A DNA stretch of 64,000 nucleotides from Aphidius gifuensis. Lineage: Eukaryota > Arthropoda > Insecta > Hymenoptera > Braconidae. The notes beneath the pieces were generated by a model. That model was given only the letters and a program-made list of their open reading frames with translations, had not been told where the DNA came from and ran no database searches. Positions 12,674 through 26,200 of the stretch are shown piece by piece. The stretch lies in assembly GCF_014905175.1 (NCBI RefSeq), contig NC_057790.1, forward strand, positions 1,612,001 through 1,676,000, in the 5' to 3' direction. The translations under genes and the position numbers were made by a program. Position 1 is the first letter of the stretch; each line of letters starts with the position of its first letter.

Positions 12674-15191
12674 TTCCTCTATCAACTTTCGAGTTTCAGC
12701 ATATTTTTTCGCACCTTTTCTCAGGAAACTAGCATAATCAACAGTATGAGCACTCAGTCCCAAAAATCCAGAATCCTCAGATCTCTTAGCTACACCTCGA
12801 TGATGTAAACCAATACCACCAAGTGGTGCTTCTGGTCTACAACCTATAGTTTGTGCATCGAAAAATGGAAGTACTGATTGTCCAGCATCTTTCCGTTCAT
12901 CACTTATACCTGGTATTACATATTGATTTGTTTCTGAATCACGTATTGTTGGTTGGTCTGAATTTATTGGTATATTGTTTACGAACTTCAATGCGGTGCT
13001 GTGGTTGAAATAATAAATATAAATATATATTCTAATATATTATAATAAATAATTTTATAATAATAAAACTTACTTATGATTGTTAGGATCAGGTTTTGTC
13101 CATTTTTCAGTATTCTGTACTAATGTACCAATTATATGATCGTATTCCATCGATTCAGCTTGTACTTGAATACGTTTCTTTTTCTCACCTTTTTTTATTT
13201 CAACCATTGCAAATCTAACTCCTACAATTTAATATATATTGTATCAAATAAATTATGTAAATAATAAAAATTTGTTTTACCAGTGAGAACTCGTCCAGGT
13301 GGAATAGAAACTTCATCAAAATTAAATGCATTATCATCATAATGCCATGCAACAAAATCAACATCTTCACGTAAATTTTGTGAGTCATTATATCTACGAG
13401 CATCACGAACATTTTTTTCCATATCTGGTAAATCTACCCATTTTTTAACATTTTTTGCTTTCTTGTTTTTTTTTTTTTTTTTATTTTTTTTTATCTTAGG
13501 AGTTTCAATGTGGAAATTGTCAATTATTTTACCCTGTCTCACTTGTATATGAACAATTTTTTGGTGTACTTTAATTCGCATACCAGTAATAACCCTATTG
13601 AAATATGTAAAAAAAAAAACATCAAATATATATATTTTTATAAAAATTTAATAAAATAATAATTATATAAAATTAATACGTAACATATTATTCGATGTAT
13701 CACTTCGTGATGGCAATAAACTAACTACATTAACAGCAAATGGAGCTTTCCAAGTATCATCGTGGCATGTACACAAGCAAAAGTAACATGGATCCTCATG
13801 ACTATAACTATTTAAATAACATTTAATAAATAATACTTATTTTAATTAGACTTTGATTTATTTTTCTAGTTTTCTAAACATACTCGTCGTATCTCCAGGT
13901 CCACTCATCATAAACTGAAAAAAAGAAATTTCTTTATTCAAAACAATAACTTGTATAAAATTTTGCTCTCGCAAAGAAAGTCTCGAACTATCAAAACATT
14001 GTCTTGAATTAAATTGTCAAATTTTTAGTTGGAAAATAAAAAAATTCTTGATTATTATATATTATATTGTCTTTTGTCAGAATAATACGTCTTAAGAAAA
14101 AAAAAAAAAAAAATGATGAGTTTAAGACTTTTTTTTGAAAGAACAAAATTCCTGTATGGCAGAAGTTTTTTTTTTTTTTTTAGTTTTAAGGTTCACCTTC
14201 ACAGTCGCTGACCCATTGACCATATTGGATATTGTTATATGCATCACTTACGTAGTCGTAACGTCTACCGGTATAATTTTTCTGAAATAAAAAATTGAAT
14301 CAGTAATAAGAATTTATTCATTTCTTTTCATGATTATAAATTAAAATTAGGTTTACATCCATGCAATATCTAAGGGATATTATCGTAGTGCAATCACTAA
14401 TTGTACCAGCACAATTTAGGTTTGTTGTGCATTGCTTTATATTTTCGGGTATTCCATTGCTATCCCATGGAGTAAATGCAGGACCATACGAGGTAAGCCC
14501 TAAGTTTGTTCTATATCCTGGACGAGCATAACAATTCTTATTATCAATTTCCACGGGGACATTGCAGTCGCCCGTACATGATCCATCACCTTGCAAATGG
14601 TATTCAGAAAGAACAATTTTTTGATACAGTCCAGTGAACTCAGTGAATGTTACATCTAAAAAATTAAATTAAATAATATTTTTTAGTTCATTCATTTCAT
14701 AAATAAATAAAAGTGTGAATAATCAAAATATATATTTACCACGTTCATGTCTTTCTGGATTATCACAAGTTCTGAAATAAGGTGGAACTTTTTTCATTGA
14801 TTTACTAACTTTCTTTTATCGATTTTATATTATATGATAGTTTTGTAAGTAATCGATCTTTTTCTACTTTATCTGGTACTGCTTTTACAGCATCTGCAAT
14901 TTCCTGCATTTTATCCAACAATCGATATTGCATACATTCGATGTGTACTGAAAGTTCATCAACTTTGTCTATCAAAGCTCGAAGCATTGATGATGTTTTA
15001 TCGCCAAATAGTGTTGCTTGATATTCTGGTTTTTTTCCAGTATTTGCTTCTTCAATTCCTTCATCAATTCTTGTCCATATATTCATGATGAATGTGTAAA
15101 CTTCTTCAAGATCACCAAGTCCCGTTGCTGATACTTTGTGGCTCATAAAATTCATTAAAATCAAAATAAATATTAAGTTTATGAACTTCAT
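12512..15191 (-). CDS. Secreted DUF4803-like insect protein with poly-Asp C-terminus
   Basis: The function of this family is unknown. The protein starts MKFINLIFILILMNF, a clear signal peptide. An amphipathic helical region and a Cys-rich middle follow (CSGD-like repeats: GDGSCTGDC, CYFCLCTCHDD), then two ITG/LTG beta-type segments (VITGMRIKV, RVLTGVRFAMV) and a conserved LPFFDAQ...PLGGIGL stretch. This order recalls insect DUF4803 proteins. Exons: 15191-14740, 14655-14357, 14281-14197, 13914-13884, 13807-13685, 13594-13281, 13221-13074 and 12998-12512. All phases agree except inside exon 1, where the frame must shift by one base near the A-run at 14814-14817 (minus strand). With that shift the length is about 645 residues. 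There is a Lys-rich insert near 13440-13490 and a tail of about 55 residues, almost all Asp, just before the stop. Confidence 0.75.
12517..12672 (-). repeat. (GAT)n trinucleotide microsatellite coding for poly-Asp
   Basis: About 150 bp of near-perfect ATC repeats on the plus strand (GAT on the minus strand), interrupted by a few GTC, ACC and ATT units. It lies in frame at the 3' end of the DUF4803-like gene and encodes an Asp tract with rare Asn and Gly. Length polymorphism is expected. The long poly-Ile and poly-Met frames through the same tract are not genes. Confidence 0.95.
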
Positions 15192-15888
15192 GATGGTTTT
15201 TTTCTTTTCTATTTTCTTTTCAATAGAAAAAAAAAAATCAATTATGTATTATATCTATATATTGTAAGTAGTTGTGAACTTTTCCAATCAAATATTTCGA
15301 AAGAATGAAATTTTGGGAAAAAAACAGTTCTATTTCAATGAAAATTTTTAGTTACATAATTACAGTGTGATAATAAAAACAGGTTAATAATGATAATATG
15401 TGGAAGTAATTATTAAAGAAATTATTATGTACTGACAATTCGTATTAAAAAAAATAAGTACTCGTTTTCCTTTGTTCGAAAAACCTTGTGATATTTGATA
15501 ACAATATAACGGCGTAATTATAAAAAAAAAATAGCAATTTTTATAGAAATAATATTGCACTGTTATCTATTATAAACAATCAAACAATATGAAGGTTAAA
15601 AATAAATGTTTGATATTTTTCAACAATTTAAAAAAACAAAAATATTCAAATAAATTTTCATAAAACTACTCGTAAAGAATAAAAATGAATGTTTGACCCC
15701 ACAGCAACCGTTGCCAACCTCAATTATTTATAAAATTGACAAAAAAAAAAAAAATGAGAAAAAACAGACGAAGAAACAGAATAATAAATCGATTTAAATA
15801 TTAAAATTAAATTAAATTTAAATATTAAAATTAAAAGAGAGAGAAAGAATATTTATTAATATTTGTACTTGATAAAAACAAGACAATT
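15192..15888. other. Divergent intergenic region
   Basis: About 700 bp between the starts of the DUF4803-like gene (-) and the dynein tail gene (+). It should hold both promoters and 5' UTRs. It is AT-rich, with no coding potential or structured element that I can see. Confidence 0.5.
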
Positions 15889-18800
15889 ATGATAACAGGT
15901 AGAAATTATTTGGATGCAGAATCAAGCGACGAAGATAGTCCAGGAAAACGTAAAAAAATTTTTTTTAATTTATAATAATATTTTTATTATGACAGAATGA
16001 TAAATGAATTAATTTATTTTGTCAATTAATTTGTTTTAGCTCGTCGAGTAACTGATGAGACTCTTCAAGTATCAGCTAAACCTAGAGTATCATATTCAAC
16101 TGATGAACTTGAAGCTTTGGTAAAAAAATCCATCAAATATTTATCGACAAATTCAACTAGTTTAATGTAACTAATGTATATTTATTTTCACAGACAAACT
16201 ATATTAAAGGCTTAATAACTCTACGAGATTTACAGCCAAGTGATTGGAATAAATCAGTCATCACAGCAATTCAAGAATTCATTCAATATCCTGATGAACG
16301 AATCCTCTCAATTTATGATTGTGGTGGATTAATTGGATCATCAAATTTTCCTACAGTTCCAGTTCATGAATTAACATACTTTGTTCGTACAAATGATGAA
16401 ATATTTACATCAAAAAATCTTCCTGATACAATTTTATTTGGTACAAGTAATTCCAATGTTGAATCAACAATATCACAACTCATGGAAACAATGCTAGCAC
16501 CTTCTTTTTTCATCATAACCCGTTGGCCAGAAAGTATTTATTTTCCCTCAAGATATACTTCTTTTTGCTAAATTAATTTATTCTAAATTGCCACAGGTGT
16601 CAAAGCAGACTTTTGCAATATGCTACATGATTATTTATGTCACCTAACTGATCTCAGGTATAAAATGCATGGTTTAACTGTCATGTATTTGCCTCTTGAA
16701 GGTAATAAGCTACATTACAAAGATGCATCAACAAATCAAGAATTTGTAAAACGTCTAGAAAAAATTGTTGTTCAATGGACAAGACAAATAAAACTTGCTC
16801 TTGTTGATCAACAACAATTAACAAATTATGAATTATTAACTCTTTATGATGAATATGATTTTTGGATATACAGATGTAAATATTTAAGTGAAATTTTTTT
16901 TTTTTCTTCAAGCAAAATAACAATCATTTGCTAATTCAACAGATAAAAATCTTTGTGGATTAAATTATCAATTGAAAAATCCAATTGCACAACATGTTGT
17001 TGAAATTCTTATCAATGCTGAATCAACATGTGTTGTACAATTTGTTACACTTAGCATGGACATTGACAAGGGCATCAAAGAAGCCAAATCAAATATAATG
17101 TATTTAGATATTTTAAAAAATCCATGTATTGAATTGAATAATTGCTCATCACCAGAATCAGTTGCATTACATATTACAACAATTTTACATTTACTATCTT
17201 TTGTTGGACTACAATCACCTTATTTTAATACAACTAAACGAATAACACATTTATTTGAACTTTTAGAAAATCAAATAATTATGTTGTGCTGTAAATTTAT
17301 TAATCTCAAGATGATTCTTGAGCAAAGAAAAAGTCAAAGTGGAATTAAAATAACTAAAAGATGTATTGATTTATGTGAAAATTATAAAAAAGTAAAATTT
17401 TCTTTTTTTCTACTTTAAATTTACATAGTAATTTTGAATTTATTTTATTTAGATTGTCAGTACTTTTGATGAATTATTTTGGAGAGCTAAAAATCTTGAT
17501 ATTATTATTAAATTTGAAAATATAGAAATTTTTCTTGGAAGATGTAATGATATCATAGAAATATTTCGTGCAATGATTGACTTTGCAAGGTATATATCAT
17601 TGACAATTAATTTTTAAAATAATATAATAATATTTGATAATCATTTTTAAAAATAGATTAGATGAAACAAAAAATATGCCAGCTCCACATTTTGAAGGAA
17701 CACTTGGTCATGAACATGATAAAGTATGTCAAAAAGTTGAAAATTTATTTCTTGAATATTTAGAAATTATTTGTCATATGCATGAAAAAATATTAGACAT
17801 TCAAGATGCATCATGGCAAGATGATATGTTTGTGTTTCGAAGTGGAATGAAAGATCTAGAAATAATTATTGAAAATTTAATGAATATTATATTCTCAAAC
17901 ATGAATAATGTCAAAGAAGGAATTAGTAATCTTTATGCATTAAACATGTACATGGACAGAGAAAATCTTAAAACACTTTTCGATTTTCCAATAACCAAAG
18001 TAAATCATTTATTTTTAATTAAAAATTCTATATACATATTATTATTATTCTATAATTGAATATAGGTTTGGCGTTTATTTTTAAATAAAATTCATAGTAC
18101 AAAGCATGAGCTGTTGAAAGAAATAAATGACACAGAAAATATACCAAATTATTCAAGACAATCATTGGGTCTTCAACTGAAAATAAACCGGTTAGAATTA
18201 ACTGGATGCTCATTGAAAGAAGCAAGCTGGATGAATCATTGTGCAATAAGTGAAAAAACCCAAAAACAATATGACATTCTCAATGGATCTATCAAAGAAA
18301 AAATTCAAAATCTTTACAATGAATGGAGTAATAATATTAGTGACAATATATTGAGTATTTTGGATCAGCCTTTGATGCGACAAAGTATTGATAGAACACA
18401 ATTAGAATCTAATCTTGATATTACAATTGTAAATTTACTTAGAGAAGCATACTATTGGCGTATTAGTGATTTTATGATGCCTGTTTATGCTGAAATCGTT
18501 ATTGAAAAAACAGAAATAATACAATTTCTTTCAGAGCGAGTTTTGATGCTAGTTATTAAGTACAATAAAATTATCAAAGGTATATATAACAACAAAGGAA
18601 TATGACAATTTTAATAGATGGATCATTTTATTGTGCTTTTAATTTAGGTCTATCAGATGAAGAGAAAGAATTATTTAAATATCTCATTGATGATTTGAGG
18701 AGAAGATTAAAAACTGGCAGAACAAAACTCACTTGGAACACTGAGTTTGTTGAAAGATATGTCGATCAATGCTATGAACATGTTACAAAAGTAATTTAAT

Positions 18801-20076
18801 ATAAAAAGAAATTAATTTTCATTATTATTTATTAGATTACTGTGATTAATTTAATTTTTATCTTTTAGCTTGATGAATTTTTTAGAATATACAAAATATG
18901 TTGCTGTGAAATTATGAAAATTTGTGAAAATATTTGTGATCTGTCTTTTATCAATATAAAATCTAATTATACTTACAAGTTGTCAGAATTTTACGATGAA
19001 ATATTAATTCAAAGGTAATTATTAAATTTAATAACAGTTTTATTAGTAATTTTTTGAATAAATATTTTTAAAGGGATACGGTTTTTAAAAAAATTCGAAA
19101 CAAGTATGATGAAATTATCAGATATGTTCTTGTTGTAATTGAAGAATATCAAAAAATATTAAAAGATGTAAGTTTAAAATAAATTTGATTGATTAAAAAC
19201 TATATAAATAAATTATTTTATTTAAATTTTACTAAGAATACAGTAGAGTGGATAACTTACTTGGAAAACTTGGATTATCTTATTGAAGATTCATTGAGAA
19301 CTTCATTACAAAAGTCACTGTCTGCTCTTTACGATGTTCTTCATGGTACTGGAAAAATTGAGCCATCACCATTTCTTCTAATTGAAGTTACACTCGTGGA
19401 CAATGAGGTAACTAATTTTTCTGATAGAAATACAGAATCATTTGCTTTTCTCCAACTAAAACAATACAAATAAAATAGATCACTCTTGTGCCATCACCAA
19501 ATGACATAGCCAAAACAATAAGTGAAATGTTGAACAAGTCATTGGAAAAATTTTCATCTTTTTTAAAGCTAACAAGTAGATTTGAATTAATCTCAATTGG
19601 TAAATTAAATTATATCAATTCTTTTCAAGATTATCAAACACTGGTTAAGCTTCAAAAATTATTGGACGCTGAAATGTCAAAGTGCTTTTCACTCACTCGA
19701 GCTAATTTAAAAATTTGGGAACCATATAAAGATTTGTGGAAAGAAAATATTGATGAATTTATGTTAAAGTTAGTGATTTAGATTTGTACTATTTATCACA
19801 GTAAATTTATGTAAAAGATACCTCTTTTTGTACAGATATACCACATTAAAACCAACTTCAACATCAATAAGTTCAGATATTTTTCGTTTCTCAGCTATAT
19901 CAAATAATGTAAACTTACAAGAAACTGTAACAACAGTACATTTTGTCTTAATTGATTGCAATCATTTAAAGACAGAATTGAGTGATCGATGCTCACTGAG
20001 GCTGGAAAAATTACGAGCATTGAGTTATGATACTCTGGAATCACATGAAAATATTCACGACAAAATAATAGACTAG
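15889..20076 (+). CDS. DNAH2-type axonemal dynein heavy chain, tail region only (no motor)
   Basis: Fourteen exons join in phase to 1,095 codons and a TAG stop: 15889-15949, 16040-16119, 16194-16533, 16597-16875, 16943-17391, 17453-17589, 17657-17999, 18066-18579, 18648-18790, 18869-19014, 19074-19167, 19237-19407, 19479-19768 and 19836-20076. The product resembles the N-terminal tail (DHC_N1) of DNAH2, the I1/f beta heavy chain of inner dynein arms. Matching segments include the TRWPES-like element, the WTRQIK segment, FRSGMKDLE, and near the end NVNLQETVTTVHFVLIDC, all at the same relative positions. A complete DNAH2 has about 4,400 residues; the linker, AAA ring and stalk are absent. The stop comes soon after the conserved FVLIDC segment, and the opposite-strand dynein gene begins only 130 bp later. 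It could be a tail-only paralogue, one half of a split gene, or a partial duplication. Confidence 0.85.
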
Positions 20077-20206
20077 AAAATTATAACTTATAATTTTTTA
20101 TCACATTAATTATTAATTTTTTTAAACTGCAATGTTATTATTAATTAATAATCAAATTAGTATATAATAAAATTAAATTTAATGTGTGATTTAAAACTAT
20201 TAAATA

Positions 20207-23200
20207 TTATTTATTATCACAAAGTAAAGCAGTTCCTCGAAAAGTCCAAAAATCAGGAGATTTCAGTGTCTGAAGCCAAAGTGGTGTTACCAAAAGCATG
20301 TATGTTCTTTGAGGTTTTTTGTACACTGGACACTAAAAAAGTATATTAATTAATTTTATTATAAATAAAAAAATTATGATTGATCATTAGTTGTTAAGAA
20401 TTACTTGATAAAGATGAGGATCTTTGTTGGGTTTATTATAAACAGCAAATATATGAATGACTGGCATTTCAACTGAAAGAACTTTATTTGAAGATTCACG
20501 TAATCTGTTGTTTCTACGATCCCAACCAGCTCCTTCAAGATATAGCCCATACACATAAACACCCTCCTAAACAATCATAACAAATTAAATTTAAAAAAAT
20601 ATTGCAATAAAGATATAAATAATTAAAATATACTTACAGCTGGTGAACTTCTAACATCATCACGTGATTGCCTCGTAACTTCATTGTGAAGTGTAACACT
20701 ATCAAGTGCCCAGCCTTGATGAGCTCTTGTAACTTCTTGTCGCATTGCAGTTAAAAATCCTTTATTAAAAAAAATATATTAATTAATAGCTTATAATTGA
20801 CAAAAAATTATTTGTAAATTAACCTTGTGGATTAAAAAATCCTGTCATCCAAAATTTAACTGGACGACCAAGTGTTATCCAATTGGAAAATTGTAAATTT
20901 CGTTCAAGAAGTTCAGTAAACCAAAAGCCTAAAGTTGCTGATTCCCAAGAACGTGACAACCACATTTTTGGAATTCTTGCATCATAAATACTATCCAAAG
21001 TATCTCTCAATTGCTAAAAGTATTTTGTGATATTAAATTATAAGATGATAAATAAATTAAATAAATATAATACCTCATTCATAACAATTGAACCATCAAT
21101 AGCCAGTAAAAGTTCCTTGAGTGTCTTTTGAACAAGTGCAATGACAAGTTGCATACGATCAATTTCTTGTTTTAAAAATATATTCATAGATTCAGTTATT
21201 CCCATTGCATAAAGTCGATCTCTAACTTCAAATGGATCATACGTTGATGGTACTTTTTCCAACATTTCTTTTGCTTGTCTCATAACATTACCTTCACGTG
21301 TCTCACCAGAACTGCTTTCAGCTGATTGTTTTGGTTGCACTGACATTATTGTATCAAGAATTAATTGTGTTGTTCTACTCTGATATCTATCATACAAAAA
21401 ACCCAATTAATAATATAAATTTTAATATTAAATAAAATGTTATTAATTACGTGATATCAGCATTACGATGAAGCCCATAAACTTGAGGTTGATCAATCAA
21501 TGGAAGTGCATCAATTGCTGTTACATATTCTTGTACTTGTTTAAAATTTAATACTCGATATTCTTTATAAAAACCAAATTCAGGATTAAATATTGATTCA
21601 GAAAACCATACTTTAGCAAATGTATTTAACAATCGTTTGTCATAATCATCAGTGACTCTACCACCATACTGCACCTCACCAATCATATATCTATCATAAT
21701 AAAATTTCATCAATAAATAATAACAATAAATTATAATTATACTTTTTACCTAATTGTATGCCAGCTTATTCCTCTTTTTGGATCATAATCATTAAAATAA
21801 TTATTTAAAAAAATACAACAAGCCAGCCAATCAGATGAATTAAATTCATAAGGTATATTCCAACCAAGTGGACCAAATTTTCTTCTTTCTTGTACGACAG
21901 TATGTAAAAATGATACTGCATAAACAATTGGTATATATTGTGGAGCATCACATTGATCCAACATGTCTTGATTCATACCACTGTATGTAGATAATAATCC
22001 CGCACGTACACCTTTAGATAAATTGTTTAATTAATTAATTGATCCAATATTTAATATAAGTATTTTAATAATTTTACCCTGAGGTGGTTCATAAGTAAAT
22101 TTAATAGACATTTGAAGAAGTGAAATTGGAAAATCTTTATGTGCTTCTGTTGTTATCCAAATTCTAAAATCTTGATGAGATGATGTCATGTCATTCATAA
22201 ATTGTACCAGCTCGTTCATGTAACCAAGACCTAAATGACAATTTTGACAAAGTACCCAATAGCCCTGTAAAATTTTTAACAAAAAAATACGAAAATAAGG
22301 AAATAATAAAATTAAAAATGAAAAAATTATTTACTTTATTTTTAGCATCATTTAATAAACGTCGAGCATGAACTTCTTGACCTTGTCCCATTGATATACT
22401 CTTGCATTTTATTTCCATTTTTTTAGCAAGTCGTTCAATGCTAGGTGTTGGATCAGTGCCCATACTTAAAAAACATATCATTGGTGTTGTTGGACGAGAT
22501 TCAGTGTACATGGAATCAAGCAATGTTATAACAGGCTCTGTATATCTTTCACCCAATGAACTAGCAATATATTTTCTTGACTGTGAAAGTGTTCTATCCA
22601 TGCACCATGCTCTAGAATTATTAAAAAATTTCTTAATTATAGCCTACTAATTATTCAAGATTATTATAAATTTTACCTGATGAGAAGTAAACGACGTAAT
22701 GTATCTAAATTATTGTAATTATTTGGAATAATTTCTTCCTCAGGTGCATCAGTGTCATACCAATATTTCCATTCTTTTTCTGATGCTTCAATGAATGACA
22801 AAATATGCTGAAATTGATGCAAAGCTGACAGTGCAACTAAATTCAACCATGTCATGTCAGGTATCCATTTACAATGTTTTGGACGAACAGCATTTAAATC
22901 AAGTGCTGCACCACTTTTAATTAAAAATTGAAATTCTAAATGACTAATATTACCACGTTGTAAATCAATTTTTAATGTCATTAATAATAAAAACATGTAT
23001 TTATGTTCTTCATATAAACCACGAGCTTTGTATCTAAATATTTCATATGTTAACATTTCAATAATAAAATTAATTCTACGACTATTTACTGGACTTTTTT
23101 CTGATTTTTCTAATGCAAGATCAAAACGTTCTAAAAATTGTACCAATGATGTTTGATACATACAATTTACATTTGACATATCACAAATTAAAAAATATAA

Positions 23201-26200
23201 AACACTTCCACGTGTTGCTACTGGACGAAATTCTTCTCTTGCTGCATTTATTTGTATTTCTGTATCACGTGCAATTGTTATTTTTGTTGTAACTTCACTA
23301 GCAGTACGTTTTGTTATATTAAGTACTGTCATTAATTCTACATCTTCAATTAAAGAACCTTGTACTGTTGTTAATTTATGTAATAAATTTTCTTCAAGTT
23401 TTTTAATTTCTCTTTTATTTGATGTTATATCAATCATTAATTGAGTTCTTTCAATTTCTAATTCACGTTTTTCTGTAAGTATAACTCTACCAAGTAGTTG
23501 ATCCTCTAAACCTTTTATTGTAACTGTAAAATCAATAACAGATGTACGTGCAAATATTTCTGGTGTATAAGATGGATTTGGAAGTTTTGTTGTTATATAA
23601 AAACGAAAATCTTGATTAACATCAACTTCTTTATCACCAAGTTTTACTTTTAATGTTGTACCAATTTTTATGTAATTTTTTTCAAGAACATTATCAAGTA
23701 CTGGATCTAATTCTTCATCAATATCTTCAATTAATAATGGTCGTCCCAATGCAATACAATCTTCTAAATGTGTTCTAAAATATTTATGACTAAATGATGT
23801 TACTTGAAGATCAAAATTTTTCTCTTTATTTTTAATCCACGTTTTACCCTGAAGTTGAGGATCAATAAGTAATGAATATCTTGTTGCTTTTGTTACAATA
23901 ATACCATTTTGTATTGATAATTCATCATTTGGTAATCCTTGTATATTCCATTCACCAGTTGTTGCGGTGTCAGTTAAACTTTCAACAATACTAATACTCT
24001 CAGAAAATGGAATTCTTCTTGTTTGCAATAATTTGAACCAAGTGTTTTGTAATAAATGACGAAATTCTTGATTAAATGGTCCACAATAAGATAAAAATCC
24101 AGTTAAAATTAAAGCATCACCAACGAGTCTTTCAGTTTCCGATTTAAACATAGCTAATTGTTGTGTCCATCTGACTCTTTCACCAGCTAATCCATCAATC
24201 ATAGCTGTTGCTGTGTCCATTTTATCTTGGCATGCATCAGCTAAATTAACAATTTCTTGTCGTTCTTCCATAACAAGATCATAATCTTTTTGTATAATTC
24301 TTAAATCTTCATCTTTTGCACGTAATACTTTTTCAGCTTCAGCTAAATTATGATTAGCTTTTTCATGTTTAATTTGTTGTACAGCTAAATTTGCTTTTAA
24401 TGGCAATACATCTTTATTTATTTCATAAAATGCTGCCATTGACATTGTCCATTGTATTAAACCAGCTACATTACCACAAGCTTGAACAGCAGCATCATAG
24501 GTGTACTGAGGATGAGTCAAATATGGTCTCATCAAGTCAACAAATTCACCATTAATATTATCTTTTGGAAAATTTTGTAAATTATACAAAAAACGTGTGT
24601 CTGCTAGTAATTTTAATGCTTCAGACCAAGATGGTATTAAAAATTGACGTTCTACATCTTGTTTAACTAATTCTAATTTTCTTGCAAATAAAATAAGCAC
24701 ACAATCCATAATTAGGGTAATTAAATAAGGTGGTTTACCTAATTTTCTTACAGTTGAAATATCTGTAGCTTTAATTGTTAATAAAGCAGCTTCAGCAGCT
24801 AATAATTCTGGCTCAGCAACTTTTAATTTTTCTTCAGCAATAGCTTTTTCTGATGATATTAATTTTAATAAATTTTCAGCTTTATCTTTTGATTTTTGTA
24901 CTTCCTCTTTAACTTCTTCAGCATCACGTTTTTTTTCATCTACAATTTTTAATATACCATCAACTTGAATATTTTTAATTGCAATTTCTTCTTGATTTTT
25001 TTGTAAAACTTTTTGTAAACCATCAACTTGAATTGTTGCATCAACAAGTTTACTTAATCCATTTGACATTCTATGTGCAAGACCATTAATTTCATTAATT
25101 CGTTGATCATAAATTGTTTTATATCCATCAATAAATGATAAAAATGATTTTGGTGTTACATAAGCTTGTCGTCTAAATCTATTGTAATATTCTGTACAAG
25201 TATCACTAACACAATCTTGTACATCACCCATTATTTCAATGAGTTGTTCTTTGGTATCATGTGAACATTGAATATCATATTTACCCAAAAAATGTTCACT
25301 AACTGCACACAATGCATCTTTAGGCCATCTTGTAAACCAATTAATTGTACAGCCAGATATTAAACCAGGAAATTTAAGTGCTCTTGATTTAAATTTTTCA
25401 CCAACTGGAGAAAAACAAAGAACAATATGAAGATTATTTCTTGCTCGCGATATAAAATAATCATATAAATTATCCTGTGTTGGTGGTTTTTTTGGATCAT
25501 CTTTTTTCATAAATGGTATTAAACTTAATAATATTTCATCAAGTTCATCTTTTGGAAATAAATTTGCAACTTCACCAACACTTAGCACATTATTTAAATA
25601 TTCAAGAAATGCTTCATCTTTAACATCATTATCAGTAAAAATAAATGTTAAACCAGTTGATTTTGTACCAGAATCACGATATAATTTTTTAATATCTTCA
25701 AGAAAACTAGCAACATTATAACTTCTTGTTAGCATAATTTGATAAAAATTATAACCAGCCATAAATGTTGCTAAACGAGTTAAACTTTGTTTTCCTGAAC
25801 CACCAACTCCAACAAGCATTGCATTGCCTCTTGGTACTCCTAGTATTCTTGATATTCGTATAAGATGTACCAAAGCATCATGAAAAAATACCAAATCAAG
25901 TGACATACCACGAACAGTTTCATTAAATTGTTTCATATTTTCTTTAACTTTATCAATTGTAATTTTATAACTAGGAATTTCTTCATAAATTTTTGGAGCT
26001 TCAAGTACAAAATCATCTGGTTCAAAACCAGTTAGCTCAGGTGGTTCACGTAAAAAATCAACAAAATATGTTTCAACTGGATCATACAAATGATAATCAT
26101 CAGGCATAAGTATTTCAACAGTACAACGTAAAGTATTTCTAAACCATTCTTTATCTTCATAGCTAATAAATCTATCAGATATAACACGTGTACATTCATG

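Noticed and set aside
12380..12808. Long plus-strand frame with a poly-Ile run and an overlapping minus-strand poly-Met frame
   Set aside because: Both are other-frame translations of the trinucleotide repeat. Only the poly-Asp frame joins a conserved protein with correct splice phases.
22402..22650. Plus-strand frame in the dynein gene
   Set aside because: It is a shadow of the minus-strand exon coding for the conserved SMGTDPTPSI region.
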